A stretch of 64,000 nucleotides of DNA. Origin: Niastella sp. OAS944 (GTDB lineage: Bacteria > Bacteroidota > Bacteroidia > Chitinophagales > Chitinophagaceae). Each line of letters opens with the position of its first letter. The first letter of the stretch is position 1. The notes below the pieces were generated by a model, which was given only the letters and a program-made list of their open reading frames with translations, was not told the origin of the DNA and made no database searches. The stretch is from the NCBI GenBank assembly GCA_024809215.1, contig JANUBW010000008.1:248001-312000 (forward strand). The letters are read 5' to 3'. This document shows, in pieces, positions 26,301 to 34,878 of this stretch. The position numbers and the translations under genes are program-made.

Positions 26301-27093
26301 TAACGTATACATGGGTTTTTTAAATAAGGTCAACTACGCTACACTGGCCAATTGGCAGGCAGCTACCGGTAAAGATGCTGCTTCCGTTTCCATACATCCG
26401 GTATTTGAGGATATGGCTAAAGGTGATTACACGCCTACAAAGATCCTGTTGGAAAACAGGGGCGCAAATGTGGGTATTGCCAACGACTTCCTGAATAATA
26501 GCAGAAATTCCACAACCCCCGATATAGGCGCCATCGAATATACTATTTGCCGCCAGCTTGCCAATCCTGCACTTACCCTGGCAGAAGCAAGCGTAAATAC
26601 GATCAAGTACAGCTGGACATCCGTTAAAGGTACCAGCGGATACCGTGTATCACGTGATGGTATCAACTGGTCGATCCCTTCCTCCGGCGATTTTGGTACC
26701 ACCCATACCATTGTTGGTTTGAACCCAACAGATTCTGTTAAACTGATAGTAAAGGCATTGGGGTCACGAGCCGATTGCCCTGAGTATGTATCGCAATGGG
26801 TAGGAGCCCAGGCGCAATCTGACAAGGTGTTTATCCCCAATATGTTTTCGCCCAATAACAACCAGGTAGATGACTATTTCAAAGTATACAGCACTGTAAT
26901 GAAAACAATGCACCTGATGGTGTTCAACCAATGGGGTGTAAAAGTTTTTGAAACAAACGATCCGCAAGGTCAGTGGGATGGAACCTATAAAGGCAAACCC
27001 CAACCCATTGGAGTGTATGTATACGTGGTAACAGGCGCATTGTTCGATGGTACCAAAGTAAATCAAAAAGGAACGTTCAATTTAATCCGGTAA
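23311..27093 (+). CDS. Giant secreted beta-helix adhesin-like protein with T9SS type B (gliding-type) C-terminus
   Basis: Exported protein of about 1260 residues. The start ATG 23311 gives MRKILRGHLFNKNILFTLCL and a signal peptide ending AHAQ. Two tandem modules begin with near-duplicate sequences (FTINSTLPASGSNFQTFS and YTINSTQPTGGVNFQSFS), and each contains many right-handed parallel beta-helix repeats (GVKLNGADYITFDNL, NTIKNCHI, DGNDITGG). A fibronectin-like segment follows (IKYSWTSVKGTSGYRVS). The last 90 residues (VFIPNMFSPNNNQVDDYF to KGTFNLIR) are a gliding-motility-associated type B sorting domain. PorP/SprF and OmpA genes follow directly, as commonly seen for type B cargo. Confidence 0.88.
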   Translation: MRKILRGHLFNKNILFTLCLGLCFLGEAHAQVSGTFTINSTLPASGSNFQTFSAAVAFVSSGGINGPVTFNVTGGSTYNEQVIINAISGTSATNTITFNCNGVTLSFLSTDYNQRAGVKLNGADYITFDNLNITPEADDFGEYGYGFHLINDADHNTIKNCHITNVVDWSNTDNHEGIVINGNDGASWDFGESFCDDNLIQNNTITGGTVGITLNSLPSSWLSAPGNFMSGNKIVGNTFSNFIYYAIQMYYTSGTVIDGNDITGGPDATSTLYGMWFDTYNYGFSIVKNKIHGFHLTAGSDVYGIWVGSMSAPGQTCLIANNLMYDFRTNGKIFGIYAGKNSSLPYATSYLNVYNNTISIDDQVTLGSEAYGMNFEQTTYVQVMNNVITVTRRSFDFNYGLRFAFTPNNFASQRNVIYVPDGPAGIDAVGRVISNDYVTMASWKAGTGYDYYSTDVNPGYTSLATFNFRPTTQSIDNMAANLNVLTDIDGVARNTANPDAGCYEFISTACASSITGGTINVLPDSVLCSGPQISLGLIGNSAGGGQTYTWQSSTSPTSGFTDMASPLGFPYLETTPTSTRYYRVALTCGGNTAYSKIQRIVVNTTLNAGTYTINSTQPTGGVNFQSFSDVAKALQCGFNGSLVFNVASGSGPYNEQFLLTDIPSSATNTVTFNCNGATITYAPTAIENSAVVKLKNSDYITIDSLNVEVQGSSTYGVGIQLLEDADNNTIKRCKINLSTTTTEPFYAGISITSKDDDPKDASYPTYCDNNLFANNTITGGTYGIALASVSVTVNSSFCVGNIVRNNKILDNYLCGIYMQGLGNTLIDSNEISQPTRTVLPLEYRGMYLFEYNYGVTITRNRIHHLGDKVPSTITEYLGIKCENVNLAHIANEPVVISNNLVYTFRGRGQQYGFNNVSSRYILYYHNTISLDDSTSVNPGVVRCFGSFGAIADKVEVKDNIFFIRRAGTNDKFGIYIDLADNSLVANNNNYFISSTGSNVYMGFLNKVNYATLANWQAATGKDAASVSIHPVFEDMAKGDYTPTKILLENRGANVGIANDFLNNSRNSTTPDIGAIEYTICRQLANPALTLAEASVNTIKYSWTSVKGTSGYRVSRDGINWSIPSSGDFGTTHTIVGLNPTDSVKLIVKALGSRADCPEYVSQWVGAQAQSDKVFIPNMFSPNNNQVDDYFKVYSTVMKTMHLMVFNQWGVKVFETNDPQGQWDGTYKGKPQPIGVYVYVVTGALFDGTKVNQKGTFNLIR

Positions 27094-27120
27094 TCAATAA
27101 CCCTTTAAAAACAGATTGTG

Positions 27121-28122
27121 ATGCGATATCTTATAAAAACCGGCTTGTTGTTGTTGATGCTGGCATCGGCAATTGCAGGTAAATCACAAACAGATCCTCA
27201 CTTTTCGCAATACTATGCTTACCCGGTATGGCTTAACCCGGCATTAACGGGAGCCATTGATGGAAACTACCGTGTTACAGCTATGTATCGTAGCCAGTGG
27301 GGCGGCATTAGTAATGCTTTTGCCACACCCGGTGTATCGGCAGATTTTGTAACAAATAAGAATGTAAGTTTTGGTGTGAATGTAATGAACCAGCGGGCCG
27401 GCACCATTGGTTACAGCTCTTTAACGGGCTATGGTACCATGTCATATAACGGTGTACGGTTTGGTTATCACCAAATTTCAATGGGTATGGCGTTGGGTGT
27501 GCTCAATCGCCGGTTCGACCCCTCTAAATTTACTGCGGGTAGCCAGTGGAGCTCAACTATGGGACCACCACTTCCAGGAGTTACAACCGGTGAAAATTTC
27601 ACCAAAACATCGGCCATGACTTTTGATGCCGGTATTGGCGCTGTATATTTTGATGGCACGCCAGGTAAAAAAGCTAACTTCTTTGGTGGTATTTCGGCAT
27701 ACCATTTAACACAACCGCAGGATCCCTTTTTTGCCGGTGAAGAAAATGAAAAAATGCCCATGCGGTTAACAGCCCATGCCGGTATAAAATATAGCCTGAA
27801 CGAAGATGTAAGCATAACCCCCAACGTATTGTATATGCGCCAGGGTAATGTTGATGAAAAAATGCTGGGCGCTTATGCCCAAATGAAGGTGAACGAAACA
27901 ACCGACTTCTTACTGGGTGCTAACTACCGCCTGAACGACGCTGTTTCACCTTATGCAGGTGTTTATTATAAGAACTATATGATCAGTGTGAGCTACGATG
28001 TGAACATGAGCGACCTGGGTAAAGTTGCAGGCAATGCCAATAACTTCGAGATCTCCCTCACGCTCATAGGACGCAAATCGGTTAAGCAGGATGCGGTGCC
28101 ATTTGTTTGTCCGAGGTTGTAA
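27121..28122 (+). CDS. PorP/SprF family type IX secretion membrane protein
   Basis: Outer-membrane beta-barrel protein of 333 residues. The signal peptide ends GKSQ, and TDPHFSQYYAYPVWLNPALTG is the family hallmark. PorP/SprF proteins assist export or surface attachment of T9SS cargo, notably SprB-type adhesins with type B domains. ATG 27121 is preferred to the GTG three bases upstream. It lies 27 bp after the adhesin gene and upstream of a PorE-like gene, so the three form a cargo-plus-attachment operon. Confidence 0.9.
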   Translation: MRYLIKTGLLLLMLASAIAGKSQTDPHFSQYYAYPVWLNPALTGAIDGNYRVTAMYRSQWGGISNAFATPGVSADFVTNKNVSFGVNVMNQRAGTIGYSSLTGYGTMSYNGVRFGYHQISMGMALGVLNRRFDPSKFTAGSQWSSTMGPPLPGVTTGENFTKTSAMTFDAGIGAVYFDGTPGKKANFFGGISAYHLTQPQDPFFAGEENEKMPMRLTAHAGIKYSLNEDVSITPNVLYMRQGNVDEKMLGAYAQMKVNETTDFLLGANYRLNDAVSPYAGVYYKNYMISVSYDVNMSDLGKVAGNANNFEISLTLIGRKSVKQDAVPFVCPRL

Positions 28123-28148
28123 GATTCACAATTAAAGTTGATGGATTT

Positions 28149-28187
28149 CATTAGCACATTATCTCATTAGCAAATTAGCACATTATG
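28149..28187. repeat. Octamer repeat (CATTAGCA class) running into a start codon
   Basis: CATTAGCA, CATTATCT, CATTAGCA, AATTAGCA, CATT-ATG: five 8-nt steps, the last supplying the ATG at 28185. The arrangement mirrors 16745-16786. Confidence 0.7.
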
Positions 28188-30200
28188 TTTAAGCATATAT
28201 TAATGATCGCCGGTTTAGGAATGGCTGCTGCCGCTGCAAATGCGCAGGCAACCAATTTTAAACGGGTGGCTGAGCAGTTCTATGCCAAAGGCGATTATTA
28301 TTCAGCAGCGCACTATTACGAAAAGTACTTAAGTGGTAAAACACCGTCCCATGCAGGCTATAACGCCTATGTAGTACAAAAACAGGGCGCAGCTCTCATC
28401 AATACCAACGACCTGGGGGGCCTTAACAGTACCATGTTATATCAAATGGGCGACTGTTATTTCAACCTCAACGATTATATACATGCCGAACAGTGGTATA
28501 AAATATTGCTGAAAAAAGATTCGAGCACGTTCCCGCTTGCCCGCTACTACTATGGCATTTGTTTGCGCGCCAATGGTAACTATCCCATTGCGCAACAGGA
28601 GCTCAGTAAATTTATGCAGGAAAACAATGTTGGCGACCAGTACTCCAAAACGGCCCAGCAGGAGATCGATAACTGTGTATTTATTCAGCAACAACTGGCG
28701 AACGGTCCCACTGGCATAAAGATCGAAAGGCTTAATAGCAATATCAATAAGGAAGGCGCCAATTATGCCGCCAGCTGGATCAACAGCAATACCCTGGCAT
28801 TTACCTCAACCCGGGCCGAAGGGTTTAATAATGCCCTGTACAGCGCTTCTTATAACGAGGGTGGGTTTGGCAAAGTAGAAAAGATAAACGTGGCTGCGCC
28901 CCGCAATACCCACCTGGGTACCCCGGCCTTTACACCCGATGGCTCAAAAATGTTCTTCACCAGCTGGATGGTGAAAAATGGCCGCAAACTGTCGGCTATT
29001 TACATGAGCGAACGCAATGGCGACAAATGGAGCGAGCCGGTGGTCATTGACGGCAAACTAAGCGAACAATCATTCAATTCACGCCAGCCCCAGGTAACGC
29101 CCGATGGAAAATACCTGCTATTTTCCAGTGACCGTTCAGACGGGATAGGCGGTTTTGATATCTGGTATGCTCCGCTCGACGGCAGCGGAAAGCCTGGTCA
29201 AATAACCAATATGGGTCCGGCTGTAAATACCACAGGCGATGAAGAAGCCCCATTTTATCATGGCGGCAGCCAATCACTTGTTTTTGCCTCTAATGGCCGA
29301 ACAGGTATGGGCGGTTTCGACCTGTATTCTTCTGCCGGCAATTTTAGCGGTTCATGGACGGTAGCGCTTAACCTGGGTTACCCGGTAAACTCTGAAAAAG
29401 ACGATATCTACTTCGTAGGGCGGGGGAAAGGCCTGCTCGAAGATGCCCTTATAAGCAGCGACCGTTTCTCTTTGTGTTGCCTTGAACTGTTTTCGGTTAC
29501 CAAAAACTATCACCAGGTATTTACCGGGGTGGTGCTCGATTGTGAAAGCAAACAACCAATTGAGGGTGCTATTGTAACCGCCAAAGACCCACGTGGTAAT
29601 GAGGTGGCCACCATTAAAACCCAGGCCGGCGGTAGATATACCATTCAAACCGATGCCGGCATAGCCCTGCAGATCAGCGGCCGCCAGGACGATTATCAGA
29701 ATGGCCTGCTAACGGCTTACCCGTCGAAAGGTGATACCGTGTATGCCCAGGAGTTATGTTTGACAAAAAAGCCCGATCCGTTTAAAAATAAGACTGAAGT
29801 TACCTACCAGATCGTGTTTGAGTTAAAGACCGAGATCGCGAAGGAGTCTTATCCTTATCTTGATCTGATATCTGCCTATCTGAAAGCGAACCCCACCGTG
29901 GTGCTGGAAATAGATGTGCATACAGACGGTTTGGGCTCGGTTAAATCGAATGAGTTCCTGTCAAAAGGCCGGGCCAATGCCTGTGCTGAGTACCTGATAA
30001 ATGCCGGCGTATCGCCCAGACAGCTCTCGCCAAAAGGATTTGGTGAGTGTTGCCCAATTGAGAAAGAGACCACACCAGATGGCAAGGATATTCCTGAAGC
30101 CCGTGAGAAGAACAGACGTGTGGTGTTCAAGATGATCAATGATGGAAGCCCTGTTAACAATGGTAACCCGATCATAAACGGTACCCAAACCACCAACTAA
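28185..30200 (+). CDS. PorE-like OmpA family protein (TPR, PD40, carboxypeptidase-regulatory, OmpA)
   Basis: Periplasmic or outer-membrane lipid-independent protein of 671 residues. Domains in order: signal peptide (1-22, ending NAQ), TPR-like helices (about 25-170; YYSAAHYYEKYL, LNDYIHAEQWYKIL), WD40-like PD40 repeats (about 180-430; LAFTSTRAEGF, LLFSSDRSDGIGGFDIWY), a carboxypeptidase-regulatory-like fold (about 445-530), and an OmpA domain (about 545-660; DVHTDGLGS, NRRVVFKM). This is the PorE-type architecture that links T9SS machinery to peptidoglycan. It closes the adhesin-PorP operon. The space to the upstream gene is filled by an octamer repeat. Confidence 0.88.
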   Translation: MFKHILMIAGLGMAAAAANAQATNFKRVAEQFYAKGDYYSAAHYYEKYLSGKTPSHAGYNAYVVQKQGAALINTNDLGGLNSTMLYQMGDCYFNLNDYIHAEQWYKILLKKDSSTFPLARYYYGICLRANGNYPIAQQELSKFMQENNVGDQYSKTAQQEIDNCVFIQQQLANGPTGIKIERLNSNINKEGANYAASWINSNTLAFTSTRAEGFNNALYSASYNEGGFGKVEKINVAAPRNTHLGTPAFTPDGSKMFFTSWMVKNGRKLSAIYMSERNGDKWSEPVVIDGKLSEQSFNSRQPQVTPDGKYLLFSSDRSDGIGGFDIWYAPLDGSGKPGQITNMGPAVNTTGDEEAPFYHGGSQSLVFASNGRTGMGGFDLYSSAGNFSGSWTVALNLGYPVNSEKDDIYFVGRGKGLLEDALISSDRFSLCCLELFSVTKNYHQVFTGVVLDCESKQPIEGAIVTAKDPRGNEVATIKTQAGGRYTIQTDAGIALQISGRQDDYQNGLLTAYPSKGDTVYAQELCLTKKPDPFKNKTEVTYQIVFELKTEIAKESYPYLDLISAYLKANPTVVLEIDVHTDGLGSVKSNEFLSKGRANACAEYLINAGVSPRQLSPKGFGECCPIEKETTPDGKDIPEAREKNRRVVFKMINDGSPVNNGNPIINGTQTTN

Positions 30201-30621
30201 AATAGACAAACGTAAATCGGTGATCGGCTACACACACAGTTTCACCGATGAACAGGCAGAAGAACAGGTGGGTATACCCCCAGATATTACTGCCCTATTT
30301 TGAATTTTGACTGGCAGAAAAGTACTAAAATTAAAAGCCCCCGGATTTCGGCATAGCCGAATCATCCGGGGGCCTTATTTTTACGCCTGAAATCCCGGTT
30401 TTTCCCGTTAAATTTATTACGGCCATTTTGTGTAAGAACGGGTTGGTTGCCCAAAAGCAGCCGGCCGGGAAGGAAACCGTTGTTATCGGATAACCATGCA
30501 TCGAGGTTATTCATTAAATCCGTACAGATTAAAAATCCTTAAATTGCATTAAGACCCAGCCTTTAAGAGAATTTTAACGTATAGGTTTAGTGATCATCTA
30601 CATAATCAAAATTTACAATTT
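30201..30621. other. Intergenic region with terminator
   Basis: 420 bp between the PorE-like gene and the next lipoprotein. It holds the terminator at 30337 and an otherwise unremarkable spacer; no ORF or RNA was recognised. Confidence 0.5.
30337..30382 (+). terminator. Rho-independent terminator after the adhesin operon
   Basis: GCCCCCGGAT pairs with ATCCGGGGGC around an inner TCGGC/GCCGA stem, followed by a T-rich tract (TTATTTTTA). Confidence 0.85.
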
Positions 30622-31164
30622 ATGAAACAAATCTTCTCGGTCCTTTCTGTTACGTGTGTAGCGTTTTTCACTCTTTTTCTTTCTACGACCAATGTAAGCT
30701 GTAAAAAAGGTGACGATGGTGCAAAAGGCGATACCGGAACTGCTAATGTTATGTTCTCCGGTTGGCAGGATGTTCTATTTAACCCTGTGAAAAACACTGC
30801 TGGTGATACAATTGCATTTACGGCAGAAGTTGCAGCTTCGAAAATAAATAAGGCTATCTTGGATTCAGGTACTGTCAAAGTATACCTCAATGTAGGCTCT
30901 CCAACTACGCCTTCTGTTTTCGCTTTACCAATTACAGACTATTATGCGCTTGCAGGTGTTGAAAACATAAACCTTTATTTTTCTATAGGAAAAATTAACC
31001 TGTATGCAACTGGTGATGCCAGCTCTTTCACCGACGCTGGCGTTAAATATTGGCAATACCGTTATGTAATTATTCCTGGCGGAGTAAGAGTACCAAATGG
31101 TAGATCCGCTTTAAACTGGAATGATTATAATGCTGTTAAGCAATTCTACAATATTCCAGACTAA
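30622..31164 (+). CDS. Small exported lipoprotein with collagen-like GXX start
   Basis: Protein of 180 residues. The hydrophobic signal segment is followed by TTNVSCKKGDDGAKGDTGTA: a probable lipobox cysteine at 27 and then a short run of Gly-X-X triplets. Lipoproteins that start with such a GXX stub recur in Bacteroidota, usually annotated hypothetical. The C-terminal 120 residues look beta-rich. It lies between a terminator and the SusC gene and shows no clear operon partner. Confidence 0.75.
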   Translation: MKQIFSVLSVTCVAFFTLFLSTTNVSCKKGDDGAKGDTGTANVMFSGWQDVLFNPVKNTAGDTIAFTAEVAASKINKAILDSGTVKVYLNVGSPTTPSVFALPITDYYALAGVENINLYFSIGKINLYATGDASSFTDAGVKYWQYRYVIIPGGVRVPNGRSALNWNDYNAVKQFYNIPD

Positions 31165-31403
31165 GCGTAACATGCGTAACAGAAAGAGTGATCAGTAAAC
31201 TGGTCCCTAAGAAACCATTCTTTACCGGGAAAACCGGTTGAAAAGATTTACCGTATTTATTTCCTATAAGAGGACTTATTAATAACCCGTCGGGTCTATG
31301 CATACCAATGCATCGGCCCGGCTGGTTATAGTTACATGAGCATTTGTAACAGGAACCGCAGAACACGTTAACCTATTACTTCAGTAATCAAAATCTAATT
31401 GCT

Positions 31404-34400
31404 ATGCGTTTTAAACAAAACGCTTCTGAGGCAAAAGCTGTTCAATCAACCTGCAAAAGACTGTTGTTGTTGTTATTTGTAGCAGGTTGTTTGCCCATCA
31501 CTACCTACGCTTTTAATTCTCCATTTCATATAAAGGATACCAGATTTTTCCAGGACACCTCACTTGTGAGAGGTAAGGTAAGTGGTTCAGAAGAAGGCAG
31601 CATATTGCCCCAGGTGTCGGTACAGAACCTGGTGAGTGGCAGAGGTACCTTTACCAATACTTCGGGTGAATTTGCTATTTCAGCCAAAAGAGGCGATAGT
31701 CTCCGCTTTTCCTACACGGGCAAAGCACCCCAAACCATCATTTACCGGGGCGAAAGGTTTTTAGATGTACATCTGTCTGAAGGTGGCAAAGCCCTGTCGG
31801 AGGTGATCGTTACCGGTTTCCAAACCATCGAAAAAAAGAAATTTGCCGGTGCGGCAGCCACTGTTAAAATGGATGACGCCAAGCTGAACGGCCAAACTGA
31901 TGTTAGCCGCATGCTTGAAGGCCGCGCTGCCGGGGTATCGGTACAAAACGTATCGGGCACCTTTGGTACAGCCCCTAAAGTGCGGGTGCGCGGCGCTACT
32001 TCTATTAACGGTGATAACAAACCTTTATGGGTGGTAGACGGTGTGGTGCTTGAAGATATCGTAAACATTTCGAATGATCAGCTATCGAGCGGCGACCCCA
32101 CAACTTTGTTGGGTTCTGCTGTGGCCGGTTTAAATGCCAACGATATTGAAAGCTTCGATATCCTGAAAGATGCATCTGCCGCCGCGCTGTATGGCGCCAG
32201 GGCTATGAACGGCGTAGTAGTTATCACTACCAAAAAAGGCCGGGCCGGAAAACCCAATGTGAATTATATCGGCAACTTCAGTACCTATCTGAAGCCAAAT
32301 TATAGAGACTTTAATATCATGAACTCGGCCCAGCAAATGTCGGTGCTGGCTGAACTGGAGCGAAAAGGAAGCCTCAACCCAAACATCCTCGACCGTGCTG
32401 ATAACGGCGTGTATGGCAAAATGTATGAGTTGCTTAACCAACAAAACCCCGACGGTTCCTTTGTACTGAGAAATCTTACCGAGGACAAAAAGAACTGGCT
32501 GATCAGGTATGGCAAGGCCAATACCGATTGGTTCGACCTGCTTTTCCGTAATAACTTCCTGCAGGAACATTCATTAAGTATTTCAGCTGGTACCGATCGT
32601 TCCCAATCGTATTTCTCTACCAGCTACTTTGGCGATAACGGCTGGACCGTTGCCGATAAAGTAAGCCGTTATACCCTCAACTTCCGAAATAACTATAAGT
32701 TCAACGATAAGCTGAGTGCCGACTTTACTACTGTAGGTTCAGTACGTCAGCAAAAAGCGCCCGGCGCCCTGTCGCGCAACAGCAACCCGGTTGATGGAAG
32801 CTATGATCGCGATTTCGACATCAACCCATTCAGCTATGCCCTTAATTCAAGCCGCACTTTAACGGCTTTTGATGAAAAAGGCAACCGCGAATATTTCCGT
32901 CGCAACTTTGCTCCGTTCAACATTCTTACCGAACTGGAGAACAATTACATGGATCTGAAAGTGATTGACCTTCGTTTACAGGGTAGCCTTAACTACAAGA
33001 TCACGCCCGACCTGCGGTATGAATTTGTAGGCGCCCTGCGTTTTGTGAAATCGAGCCGCGAGCATCAGATCACCGAACAATCGAACATGGCCAACGCTTA
33101 CCGTTCTGCAGCAACGTCGACCATTAGAAAGAATAACAAGTTCCTGTATACCGATCCTGAAAATCCCGATGCAGAACCTGTTGTAGTGTTGCCGTATGGT
33201 GGTTTTTATAACCGCACAGAAGATGAACTGATGAGCTACGATTTCAGAAATACCCTTAACTATACTAAAACAATCAACGATCTTCACACCATCAGTGTGT
33301 TGGGTGGTATGCAGGTAAAATATGCCGATCGCCAGAATTTCTCCAATACCGGTTACGGATACCAGTATGAAAATGGTGGTACGCCTTTTATCGATTACCG
33401 CATTTTAAAGCAAACCATCGAGCTTAATTTCCCGTACTATGGCATGGCAAAAGATTATGATCGTTTTGTTGCCTTTTACGGGTCAGGTACATACACCTAT
33501 AATTCAAGATATAACTTAACGGCTACTGCCCGCTACGATGGTTCAAACAGACTGGGTAAGTCAAACAACGCCCGCTGGTTGCCCACCTGGAGTGTGGCCG
33601 GTTCATGGAACGTAGAGCAGGAAGGATTTATGACCGATGTAACCTGGGTTGATGCCCTTACCTTACGCGGCAGCTATGGTTTAACGGCCAGTATGGGACC
33701 TGCAACCAACTCAAGCATTGTGTTGAAGAACATTACCACAAACAGAACTTACCTTACCGAAAGAGAGTCGGTGATCCAACTCGCTAACCTCGAAAACTCA
33801 GAGCTTACCTGGGAAAAACTGTATACAGCCAACGTAGGTATAGATGCTACGCTGTTGAACAAACGGCTTAATTTCAGCATCGATGCTTATCATCGGAACA
33901 GCTTCGACCTCATAAGCACTATTAAAACTTCAGGTGTTGGTGGTGAGCCCTACAAAGCAGCCAACTATGCCGATATGGAATCGCAGGGTTTGGAATTGCT
34001 GGTAGGGTATGTACTGGTAAATAACAAAACCTTTAAATGGCGTACCAATGTAACCGCAGGTTATAACACCAATAAGATCACCAACGCCCGCAACGAGCCC
34101 CTCATTTGGGACCTGGTAGCTGCAGAAGGTGGTAACAAACAGGGTTATCCCGTACGAAGCCTGTTCTCTATTAACTATAAAGGACTGGAGGATTTTACCG
34201 GCACACCGCAGTTTGTTGATGAAACCGGTAAGTTAGCCAATAACGTATACCTGCAAGACCAAAACACCAGCTACCTGGTATATGAGGGTCCTGTTGATCC
34301 CAAACTTACTGGTGGCTTATTGAACAGCTTTAGCTACAAAGACTTTACTCTGAGCGTTTTCCTTACTTATCAGGCCGGAAATAAGATCAGGTTATACCCT

Positions 34401-34811
34401 GCATTCAAGAACAGTTACTCTGATCTTGACGCTATGCCCAAAGAGTTCTACGATCGCTGGACAATGCCTGGCGATGAAAAGTACACCAACGTACCTTCTA
34501 TTCTGGGTGCATTCGAACAGTCGAAGCTGAGCGGTTCAACACCTTATAACAATTATAACTATAGCACTGCACGTGTAGCCAGTGGTGATATGATACGTTT
34601 AAAAAACGTTTCGTTTACCTGGCAGGTACCAGCCAGAATAATTAAAAAAATAGGCATGAACAACCTCGCGTTGCAGGCCGTTTCGAACAATACCTGGCTT
34701 CTTTATTCAGATAAAAAGTTAAAAGGACAGGACCCTGAGTTCTTCAATACCGGTGGTGTTGCTTCACCCGTTCAAAAACAGTTTACGTTCTCACTGAAAG
34801 TAGGACTGTAA
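31404..34811 (+). CDS. SusC/RagA family TonB-linked outer membrane protein
   Basis: TonB-dependent receptor of 1135 residues, importing oligosaccharides or peptides delivered by its SusD partner. After a signal segment there is a carboxypeptidase-regulatory-like domain (about 50-120; VRGKVSGSEEGSILPQVSV). The TonB-dependent plug follows, with SRMLEGRAAGVSVQN and FDILKDASAAALYGARAMNG, the SusC signature. A beta-barrel of about 850 residues ends in FTFSLKVGL with a terminal hydrophobic residue. The SusD gene lies 67 bp downstream, then a metallohydrolase lipoprotein and a DUF4302 lipoprotein, defining a four-gene uptake operon. The substrate is probably proteinaceous rather than glycan, because no glycosidase is present and a zinc peptidase-like protein is. 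Confidence 0.93.
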   Translation: MRFKQNASEAKAVQSTCKRLLLLLFVAGCLPITTYAFNSPFHIKDTRFFQDTSLVRGKVSGSEEGSILPQVSVQNLVSGRGTFTNTSGEFAISAKRGDSLRFSYTGKAPQTIIYRGERFLDVHLSEGGKALSEVIVTGFQTIEKKKFAGAAATVKMDDAKLNGQTDVSRMLEGRAAGVSVQNVSGTFGTAPKVRVRGATSINGDNKPLWVVDGVVLEDIVNISNDQLSSGDPTTLLGSAVAGLNANDIESFDILKDASAAALYGARAMNGVVVITTKKGRAGKPNVNYIGNFSTYLKPNYRDFNIMNSAQQMSVLAELERKGSLNPNILDRADNGVYGKMYELLNQQNPDGSFVLRNLTEDKKNWLIRYGKANTDWFDLLFRNNFLQEHSLSISAGTDRSQSYFSTSYFGDNGWTVADKVSRYTLNFRNNYKFNDKLSADFTTVGSVRQQKAPGALSRNSNPVDGSYDRDFDINPFSYALNSSRTLTAFDEKGNREYFRRNFAPFNILTELENNYMDLKVIDLRLQGSLNYKITPDLRYEFVGALRFVKSSREHQITEQSNMANAYRSAATSTIRKNNKFLYTDPENPDAEPVVVLPYGGFYNRTEDELMSYDFRNTLNYTKTINDLHTISVLGGMQVKYADRQNFSNTGYGYQYENGGTPFIDYRILKQTIELNFPYYGMAKDYDRFVAFYGSGTYTYNSRYNLTATARYDGSNRLGKSNNARWLPTWSVAGSWNVEQEGFMTDVTWVDALTLRGSYGLTASMGPATNSSIVLKNITTNRTYLTERESVIQLANLENSELTWEKLYTANVGIDATLLNKRLNFSIDAYHRNSFDLISTIKTSGVGGEPYKAANYADMESQGLELLVGYVLVNNKTFKWRTNVTAGYNTNKITNARNEPLIWDLVAAEGGNKQGYPVRSLFSINYKGLEDFTGTPQFVDETGKLANNVYLQDQNTSYLVYEGPVDPKLTGGLLNSFSYKDFTLSVFLTYQAGNKIRLYPAFKNSYSDLDAMPKEFYDRWTMPGDEKYTNVPSILGAFEQSKLSGSTPYNNYNYSTARVASGDMIRLKNVSFTWQVPARIIKKIGMNNLALQAVSNNTWLLYSDKKLKGQDPEFFNTGGVASPVQKQFTFSLKVGL

Positions 34812-34878
34812 ACAAAGGGAACAGGCAATTGCCGAACACATTGAAAACCGAAAAGTGTAACTCGAAACAAAAGCGAAC

